In this document: piece after piece, positions 57,815 through 64,000 of the stretch | Position numbering within the stretch: the first letter of the stretch is position 1 | Layout: every line of letters begins with the position of its first letter | Origin: Diphasiastrum complanatum | Lineage: Eukaryota; Streptophyta; Lycopodiopsida; Lycopodiales; Lycopodiaceae | Length of the DNA: 64,000 nucleotides | Reading direction: 5' to 3' | Assembly (NCBI GenBank): GCA_029204225.1 | Contig: CM055103.1 | Coordinates: 7,322,866 to 7,386,865 of the forward strand | Notes under the pieces: model-generated | Databases searched by the model: none | Told to the model about the DNA's origin: nothing | Seen by the model: the letters and a program-made list of their open reading frames with translations, nothing else | Translations under genes and position numbers: made by a program

Positions 57815-58026
57815 TCTATATAGTATAAAACTATTTTAGAGAGAGAATCTGTGAGGTGCCATAAAAAATGTCACGCCTTGTTGGCAAAAAAATGTCACCC
57901 ATTTGCAAAAAGAAAAGCTAAATAAGTTTTTAAAAAATGGTAAAGAAAACGCAGCCTCCAAAAATATATAAACACTTTTTGTGGGTAAGTGCCCATTGCC
58001 CGTCATCGACGGGCACAAGCAACTAA
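57815..58026 (+). mobile_element. Mini-Helitron copy 2, head-to-tail
   Basis: 212 bp starting TCTATATAGTATAAAACT immediately after copy 1's CTAG. It ends with GCCCGTC-ATC-GACGGGC, eight bases and CTAA followed by T. The loop and many internal bases differ from copy 1, so the duplication is not brand new. Confidence 0.85.
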
Positions 58027-58589
58027 TGTGTGTATATGTATATATCTAAGGAAGTGGATGGCGGACGCAGATGCGCCAGTGGTGCCTCTGCGTCCATTTT
58101 TTTTCAATTTTTTTTTTCAAAAAAATAAAAATAAAAATACAGGCACCTGCCTACTCTGTCCCCCATCCCAAAAGCAAAATAAAAGCAATTTATGGCCCCT
58201 GTTTTTCCCCCGGAATTAATTATCAGAGGTTGTCTGACACCCACCTGCCCCCTCCTGTTAAAAAATAGGAAAACAATAAAAAAATCGCAAAAAAATTTGC
58301 AACAGACCTAACCACTGGGCCATGCCTCTCATAACCTCAGTATTACTAAACAACCATGGCCAGTGAGCAATTCATAAATTATTACGAACCTTCATTGGGA
58401 ACTAAGCTCCAAAAAAGCGGCAAAGAAAGATCTGAGAGTGGTTTCGAGTGAAGGTTTGTATGGCAAACATATTACTGGTTTGTGGTTTACAAGTGAATGC
58501 TCGCGAGAGGATTGGGGAGAGGTGAACGCTCACCAGAAGAGTGACAAGCTCTCAGGAGCAGAAGTCTCTGGGGGAAATTAGGGCTCACC
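58027..58589. other. Unassigned intron DNA
   Basis: T- and A-rich sequence. A 23-bp segment starting GCTCACCAGAAGAG is present twice, near 58,530 and 58,586. Nothing else recognised. Confidence 0.45.
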
Positions 58590-59075
58590 AGAAGAGTGAC
58601 AAGCTATACACTACTGTGATTCGGTTGATGAGATCGGTTTCTTCTCGGATGAACTTCAACAACTTACTAATTACATATGGCACTACTCCAACACGCTACA
58701 ATACGATGTCGAAATTTTGCGTACCAGCACGGGGGCTCCGAAACATCTCCCAGTCTTCAGGTCCCGACCGGACAAAGTGTCCCTGAAGCCCTGTTTAACG
58801 TCGAACTTCGGACGGACGTTGCGGCCCGACCGTCGGTCGTTTCCTCATCCCGTTTGTTCCCACAAGTTCATATCGAGGTTGTCCACTGGCCGAAACAGAC
58901 GGCACCCGAAACGGATCTCGTTTGGAGAAACAGGGCCGTCGGACGGAGAGTTGCAAAACCAGTCCATTTCGCTTGACCTAATTGCGCTTCGCTCCAGTCA
59001 AAGGGCCATTTTGATCGAATGATACCCGAATCGAGAGACTCGATCCCTTGGGGTTCGTATCGGGATCACGAACCT
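58590..59075 (-). repeat. Inverted repeat arm 2 (partner at 47.02-47.37 kb)
   Basis: The reverse complement follows the same series of blocks as 47020-47370. CpG-rich; frames across it are chance. The two arms enclose the foldback, the chromovirus-hAT nest, the MITEs and the Helitrons. Confidence 0.75.
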
Positions 59076-59600
59076 GTGGACTATGTTCCCGGACCGATGA
59101 TGTGTTCTACACAGTACCATGGCCAATGTGATGAGATAGATTTAGGGTTTGGAGTGGTACAACGTCACGTGGGCAACTAGTCGGAGCGTGTCCTGGTAGA
59201 TGTCCGCTGACACAACGAACGGAAGCTAGAAGCAGGATTTCACGAGAGCCAGCGAGAGATAATGGGGCGACTACCGGAGCTGCAACTACGTGTCCTCACG
59301 GTCCTCGGACCTGCTCCCCCCTGCCTGAGCTGGCGAGGGCGAGGAAACGCAACGGATTGGAATTAACCTCACTGCAGAACAACTGGCCATGGTCCGGGAC
59401 AGGGTCCCTCGTCATCGGGCCAGCCAGTAGGTCTTCTGGTTCCCGGTAGTGAACGACACGGTTATGATGACCATCCACTCTTTTGGTGACCATTCACTCC
59501 CTGTAGTGAATGGCACGGTTCTGACGACCATTCACCACTATTAGCAGCAGTTTTGTTGCAGTTGTTTTCATCGCGCTACGGAATCGGGGACGCGGACCAC
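59076..59600. other. Unassigned DNA with a doubled ~33-bp motif
   Basis: GTAGTGAA(C/T)G(A/G)CACGG-type units begin at 59446 and 59503 (57-bp period). No coding signal. Confidence 0.45.
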
Positions 59601-59739
59601 ACAAACGACTGAAAACGCGATAAAATGTTGGCCTTTTGTTCGGTTTGGGGTTTAGGGTTTGGGGAACAAACGTATGTGAAACAGGATGGCGGTGTTGCGG
59701 GACATCTGGGAGCGCAGGTGAAATTGGTTCCATTGGCTG

Positions 59740-60224
59740 ATTCACGCTGTTGCCCACCTGTTGCACCCCATGTGGTTATCTGAGCGGCAGGCATCAGACA
59801 TGGAGCTAGGTTTGGATTGGTTGAGATACTTGGATGGAGCCGCCAGACATTTCACTGACATAGATGCTGTTGAGACACAGTACATTGCCTTCAAGAGGCA
59901 GGTTGGTGTGTTTGGCCATCATGCGGCGCTGAATCCCAGCAGGCGGGAGAAAGTGGTGACTTGGTGGAACCTCTATGGTTCTGCATGCCCAACTCTACAA
60001 AAGCTGGCCTTGCCAGTGCTATCATAGGTATTTCTTTACCCACCAAATTCTATGTGATCAAAGATGGGTGTTAAATGGATGAAATCACCTAATGCGCTTT
60101 TTTGAATTTTACGATTGTCAATATAGGATTGTTCCTCCAGTGTATGCGAGCGCAACTGAAGCACATTTTCATTGATTCACACGAAAAGGCGTAATCGCCT
60201 TTCTATTGCACAGATGGCACGACA
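59740..60224 (+). pseudogene. hAT transposase C-terminal dimerisation domain
   Basis: The plus strand reads LHPMWLSERQASDMELGLDW, WWNLYGSACPTLQKLALPVL, an intron (GTATTTC at 60028 to ATATAG at 60126), then DCSSSVCERN, a stop, and STFSLIHTKRRNRLSIA. These are the WW, CPTLQ/LA and CSSSxxERNWSxFxxIHxKRRNRL hallmarks of hAT dimerisation domains. Two codons of the family consensus are stops (before the donor and within the ERNW motif). The strand is opposite to the N-terminal half. Confidence 0.92.
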
Positions 60225-61640
60225 AGGTTGGGTGACAGACTTGCATCTATTGTGGACCCTCTAGAGGTGTTGCCCTCTGATTGTTTACTAGGCGTTGATG
60301 ATCCCACTGATTCCACCAGACCCATGCCGAGGGCTGATGTTGTGGCTGACATTGTGGCAGAGACAGAGAGAGAGAGAGAGATGATGCGGGTTAGACGGTT
60401 GTTGGTGGAAAGAGAGGGTCATGATCAGGATACAGGTGCTGGCCAGGGGACAGGTATGGGCATGGGTGCTGATGAGGATGATGATGATCTGGGTATTCTT
60501 GCTCCCGAGTTGGAGACCATGGGTGAGGCAGAGCTTGAGGCAGGCCTAGACTATGGCCTGGAGGATGATCGATTACAGAGGATGATGGCAGGGATGTATG
60601 AGCCAGATCTACCAGAGCAGGATGTGTATCGACTTGATCCAGAGCAGAGGATATACAGCATGAGAGAGAGACAGTGGATGTAGCACAAGTTGGGGATGCT
60701 GGCCATATGGCACATGATGCTTTTGGAGGGGATACAACAGAGGATGGAGATGCTTGTGCCACAGTGGGAGGGATTGACGGTGTGCAGGATTCACAGGCCC
60801 CTGCAGATGTTCATGATGATGATGTAGATTGGACCTGTCGTGTTCGCCAGAGGACCATGTTAGACCTTCTTTGGTATGGACAGGGTGAGGATGACATTGA
60901 TGATTTGGGGTGGCTCTCACCACATGCACGTACCCAGCCACATCCAGCACCATCAGCTGCTACACATACGACTGCCACTCGTACGGCTCCTACTCATACA
61001 GCTTCCAGGCATACAACGCCCACACATACGGTACCTCTTGCTCAGCCACCCACTCAGGTTGCTGCATCCACTTATACAACTGCCCCCCCACATTCCACCA
61101 CCGGCACCTGCACGTCGCCTCCCTGGGCCAGTTCGTGTGTTACACCGGCTTTTTCGATTGGTGTACAACCTCGGCTTTATCTTACAACAGCTGCACCACT
61201 ACTCCTGCCATGCTAGAGGGTTCCACTCATAGACCTCTTCTTCCAGCAGGTTACTATCCACGAGGAGCTGTCCCTGCCCAGCCTGCAGTACAACCGTATT
61301 CATACACTCCACCTACATTTAGGGTGCTTGCATCTCGTGCCACACCCATTCCTGCACCAGCGGTACCTCCTACTACATCTACTTCCACAACACCAGCTCG
61401 GAGGCGTCCAGGAAGGCCTCCAGGATCTGGCAGGGGGTCTTCCCAGAGAGGCAGAGGTTCTAGTCAGACAGTGGCACGTACACAGAGAGGGAGGCCGTGT
61501 GGCTCTGGCAGAGGTGCATCTCGCATCACTTTGTCAGGGACACAGATTGAGGGAGAGGTATTACATGACTTCAGTCAGGCTGTGACAGAGGAGGATGAGT
61601 CAGATGATTCTGATGATCCGGATGCCACACAGGCATCTTC
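60225..61640 (+). pseudogene. hAT transposase C-terminal tail, acidic with AT-hook-like motifs
   Basis: Directly after the dimerisation domain, frame 60228-60683 reads RLASIVDPLEVLPSDCLLGV, then E/R- and D/G-rich sequence. Frame 60674-61216 continues with acidic and H/P/T-rich repeats. After a frame change near 61.2 kb the sequence reads ARRRPGRPPGSGRG, QRGRPCGSGRG and an acidic EEDESDDSDDPDA end. The RPGRPPG segments look like AT-hooks. The Y/S-rich N-terminal part of the long frame starting at 60910 is the wrong frame. Confidence 0.6.
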
Positions 61641-62116
61641 AGGACATGTTGTAGTTGTTTTCATTTTGTTCATTTATGTTCCATTCATATTGTGGTCTTT
61701 TGAGGTCAGACCCCAGCCGTATGTGGCAGGCTCTATATATACAGAGCATCTCACTTGTTTTCCAGATGGATGGCTAATTGATGTGTACACTGATGATATG
61801 GTTTACTATGATAGGCACCCCCTCTCTCTCTTAACAATTCCGGTAATTTTTTGGCTTTTTTGGCCTTTTCTGGGTTGTGTCTGGGGGTGGGTAGTTAAAA
61901 GAAAAGCCATTAATTAAATGCTATGGTCCTCCCCAAAAAAAAAATCTAAACTCCCTAACCAAATCTGCACTTTTTTGGCATTGTTTTGGGCTTCTTTGGG
62001 GGGTGGGAAACTAAAAAAAAAAAAAAATTAATTGTACGGTTCACCACAGTTCCAGGCAAAAGTTTTTAGGAACCGTACGGGTCTTAGAACCGTGGTGAAC
62101 TGTGGACGGTTCATAA
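61641..62116 (+). other. hAT 3' untranslated and terminal region
   Basis: Non-coding, ending with AACCGT/GGTTC-type subterminal repeats (62036-62116) and GAACTGTGGACGGTTCATA. This resembles the terminus at 57050-57066 in the same sense, as expected if one half was inverted. Confidence 0.55.
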
Positions 62117-63066
62117 ATATGAGAAATATCTCAATTGGATAACATTGACTTAAAGAAAGCCGACATTCACTGCTCAACATGTTATTATTTCTCTTAAATA
62201 TGTTACATGAAAGTTTGGATTCTCAGCTCGTCTCGGATCCCAATACTAGCCTGATGCTAGTTCAGAGCCCAAACATGGCCTGGGACCATCTTTTCAAGGA
62301 GTTTTAAACCAATTTTTGATTTTTTTTCCCAGAAAACCTATTCCAAAATGCATTTGAAAATTAGGCATTTTCAAAAGGGTTCGAAGCTTCAACCGAACTC
62401 ATCTGGTTGCAACAATTCTAATGGGGCCTCTTCTTTTGGATATGTTTTCAAGGATCGGAAATGCAACATGCTCCACTTTAACCTTAAAAACATTGGATGT
62501 TCTATTCCAATCTTTTGTCTATCAGCGTATCTGCAGCTTCTTGCTCTTTTTGTTTTTAGCATGCTGCTTTCCGTCCAAAAACTTATTTATCATCTGTCCA
62601 TATGTATACGAGAATCTTTCTAATTCCCCTTCTACAAAGTTATGGCAGTTGCCAAGCTAGTATAAAAACATGAAAAGGAGATTACCAAGCAGCTTCGTAG
62701 GTGGTATTTCTTCGTGAGCAAGAGTCAACTGTCTCATTCTTGTTTGGTCTTTCAAGTGATTAACCTTCACATGGAGGTACAAAAGTGTCTCTCTGTTAGA
62801 ACAGTCCTTAACACTACCTTTGACGGTAGAGAGCGGGATAGTATGTTGAGAATGTTGTTCTCTGTCAGGGCCTGCTATGATTTACAAATACCAAAGCCTT
62901 ATTGAGCCCCTTTTTGAGTCCATAACGATCACAAAACACCTATAATTGCTGCCGGGAGTTTGATTTCAAGGAGATAAAATATTTTAATGATAGTGCCAAT
63001 TAATAATTTAAATAGTATGACTGTACAGGTTATTGGAACTAAGCAAGCCATTTTATTTCATTGCAG
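62117..63066. other. Distal part of intron 2
   Basis: No element recognised. The pyrimidine-rich tract before 63066 is the splice acceptor region of exon 3. Confidence 0.5.
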
Positions 63067-63151
63067 AGCATGCATGAAGGGTATCCAATGCAAACCTTGG
63101 AGCGATTCCTTAAGGCCCGGGAAGGAAATGTTGCAAAAGCAAAACAAAATG
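63067..63151 (+). CDS. SEC14-like exon 3 with +1 frame error
   Basis: 85 nt encoding SMHEGYPMQTLERFLKARE followed by GNVAKA. The conserved region then calls for two more codons before the ATG that usually ends this exon, but the sequence has one base too many in an A4 run (63141-63144). The donor is ATG|GTAAAAG. Homologues keep this exon a multiple of three. Confidence 0.85.
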
Positions 63152-63296
63152 GTAAAAGTATAAGCCTGTCTTTTGAGTTTAGTTTCAATAACTAGCACCA
63201 CCATAATATTTCTACAATATTCTGTGTGAAGATGCAAATTCTAGCAAGCTATATAAACTCAAAACTGATTTCCCTGTGTTTTTGTTATTTGAGCAG

Positions 63297-63350
63297 TTGC
63301 TGGATTGTTTGAACTGGAGGGTCAACAATGACATTGATGATATTCTATCA
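63297..63350 (+). CDS. SEC14-like exon 4
   Basis: 54 nt in phase 0, LLDCLNWRVNNDIDDILS, between a GAGCAG acceptor and a GTGAGT donor. It matches the LVDCLNWRxxNxIDxIL block of the CRAL-TRIO N-terminal domain. Read in the shifted frame coming from exon 3 it reaches TGA at 63329-63331. Confidence 0.9.
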
Positions 63351-63993
63351 GTGAGTATTTACATGACCTTTTCTGGTTGGAAAGTAATTAGCTCAGGATT
63401 TGCTATGTAGTCGATCCCTCCAGAGCTTGCTACTATATCTAATATTCATCTCTTAAAGTGGCAGAAGTTATGCTTTGCTTGTGTCAAAAGCTTGCTCTGA
63501 CATCTTGGGGAATGTGAGCTCTATAACTATGATACTTTGACAAGCAATTGTGTTAGTGTCTTTGCAGTTTAAAAAGAGTTGTAAACTTCCTGAGGTGTAA
63601 TTGTATACATTGCTCCTTGCTCTTTGGCTAAATGCTGTCAGCAAACTTTCTCAATATGGAGCATTATCAAAGTTGGTATTATGGACAGACAATGCATAAT
63701 CAAGGAATTGTCACATATGTTTTTCATTCTCTACTGCAATTTCAAATTATATAGATTATGAGGGAGTGTTGGTCATCTATTGTTTAAAATATAGACAAAA
63801 GTAATTTTCAATCATGCTGAAATTTGATTCCATATGGCTACCCTGTGTGGAACATCATACATAATGGTACATAAAACACCTGCTCTTTGGTTTCATCAAA
63901 AAGGCTCTTAAGATGTACTCAATAAAATAGCAAAAAGAATCTAAAGGCATACCCCGATTCAAAATTGTTATCCTCCTTTTGTACTTCCTACAG

Positions 63994-64000
63994 GCAAGAC
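63994..64000 (+). CDS. SEC14-like exon 5, first 7 nt
   Basis: Follows a good acceptor (CTTCCTACAG). GCAAGAC reads A-R-, fitting the (A/S)KP or ARP that follows DILS in the family. Truncated by the window edge. Confidence 0.6.

Larger units (their letters stand above)
41318..63066 (+). other. SEC14-like intron 2, 21.7 kb
   Basis: Starts GTATGA and ends with a pyrimidine-rich TTTTATTTCATTGCAG. It joins exon 2 (phase 0) to exon 3 so that FQ is followed directly by SMHEGYP, as in homologues. The interior is transposon debris on both strands, described in separate entries. 41.3-42.4 kb and 62.1-63.07 kb look like original intron sequence with nothing else recognisable. Confidence 0.85.
40946..64000 (+). 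pseudogene. SEC14-like phosphatidylinositol transfer protein gene, 5' part (frame-shifted copy)
   Basis: The spliced exons give the N-terminal region of a plant SEC14-domain lipid transfer protein. Such proteins exchange phosphatidylinositol and phosphatidylcholine between membranes and support phosphoinositide signalling. Exon 1 encodes MEMNMEDLEQMQVFIDG and exon 2 ADEKLRRSFQ. Exon 3 encodes SMHEGYPMQTLERFLKARE and exon 4 LLDCLNWRVNNDIDDILS; exon 5 begins at 63994 and runs off the window. HxGY, TLxRFLKARExNVxKA and LNWRVxNxID are hallmarks of the CRAL-TRIO N-terminal domain. Intron 2 is 21,749 bp. An extra A in the run at 63141-63144 shifts the frame and gives TGA at 63329-63331, so this copy looks non-functional unless it is a base-call error. 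All splice sites are intact, which argues for recent death or an error. The lipid-binding part lies outside the window. Confidence 0.85.

Noticed and set aside
60910-61917. 335-residue plus-strand frame, Y/S/T-rich
   Set aside because: Its first half is an off-frame reading of the acidic hAT tail. Only the later AT-hook-like part seems to be in the true frame, so it is not annotated as a separate gene.

Overview
The window is nuclear DNA from a land plant with a large, repeat-rich genome. The evidence is Ty1/copia and Ty3/gypsy chromovirus retrotransposons, hAT, Helitron and MITE debris, long GA/GT/AT microsatellites, and a plant-type gene cut by spliceosomal introns, one of them about 21.7 kb long. 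Introns of that size point to a large-genome lineage. I cannot name the species, and nothing bacterial, plastid or mitochondrial is visible.

Region by region. 1-3.1 kb has no recognisable gene but holds an AT-rich satellite with a regular higher-order structure (79+87+57 bp, about 223 bp) and a long GT/GA microsatellite. 3.1-9.45 kb is a decayed minus-strand copia element (copia-A) whose two LTR copies lie in inverted rather than direct orientation. 9.45-11.6 kb contains two exon-like segments of an unidentified gene. 11.6-13.4 kb is a second decayed copia (copia-B). 13,738-20,169 is a young, structurally complete copia (copia-C): 654-bp LTRs that look identical, GTATG target duplication, PBS, PPT, and gag-protease-integrase-RT-RNase H interrupted by one apparent single-base shift. 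20.2-22.6 kb holds further copia and gypsy fragments. 22.6-26.4 kb is AT-rich and nearly featureless. 26.4-31.3 kb holds a plus-strand LTR element with a non-coding interior (LARD-like) whose 5' LTR appears split by a 1.7-kb inversion. 31.3-36.7 kb has a copia RT fragment and an inverted pair of LTR-like promoter sequences. 38.0-38.5 kb has a MITE-like inverted-repeat unit and a GC-rich palindrome.

The one host gene runs from about 39.6 kb off the right edge on the plus strand. It is a SEC14-like phosphatidylinositol-transfer protein (CRAL-TRIO N-terminal region). Exon 1 (40,946), a 29-nt exon 2, exon 3 (63,067), exon 4 and the first bases of exon 5 join with correct splice sites. Exons 2 and 3 flank the giant intron. 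Exon 3 has an apparent one-base insertion in an A-run that would give a stop in exon 4, so this copy is either a pseudogene or carries a sequencing error.

The giant intron is itself a nest of mobile DNA: gypsy RT and gag fragments, a roughly 1-kb near-perfect foldback hairpin at 47.45-48.48 kb, and a degenerate hAT transposon interrupted by a chromovirus (48,771-55,153). It also holds two palindromic MITEs and two head-to-tail mini-Helitrons (57,580-58,026). The 5' half of the hAT reads on the minus strand and its C-terminal half on the plus strand. Inverting about 47.4-58.6 kb, between two inverted repeats, would restore one collinear hAT element. If the SEC14 gene is transcribed, all of this, including the hairpin, is in its pre-mRNA.
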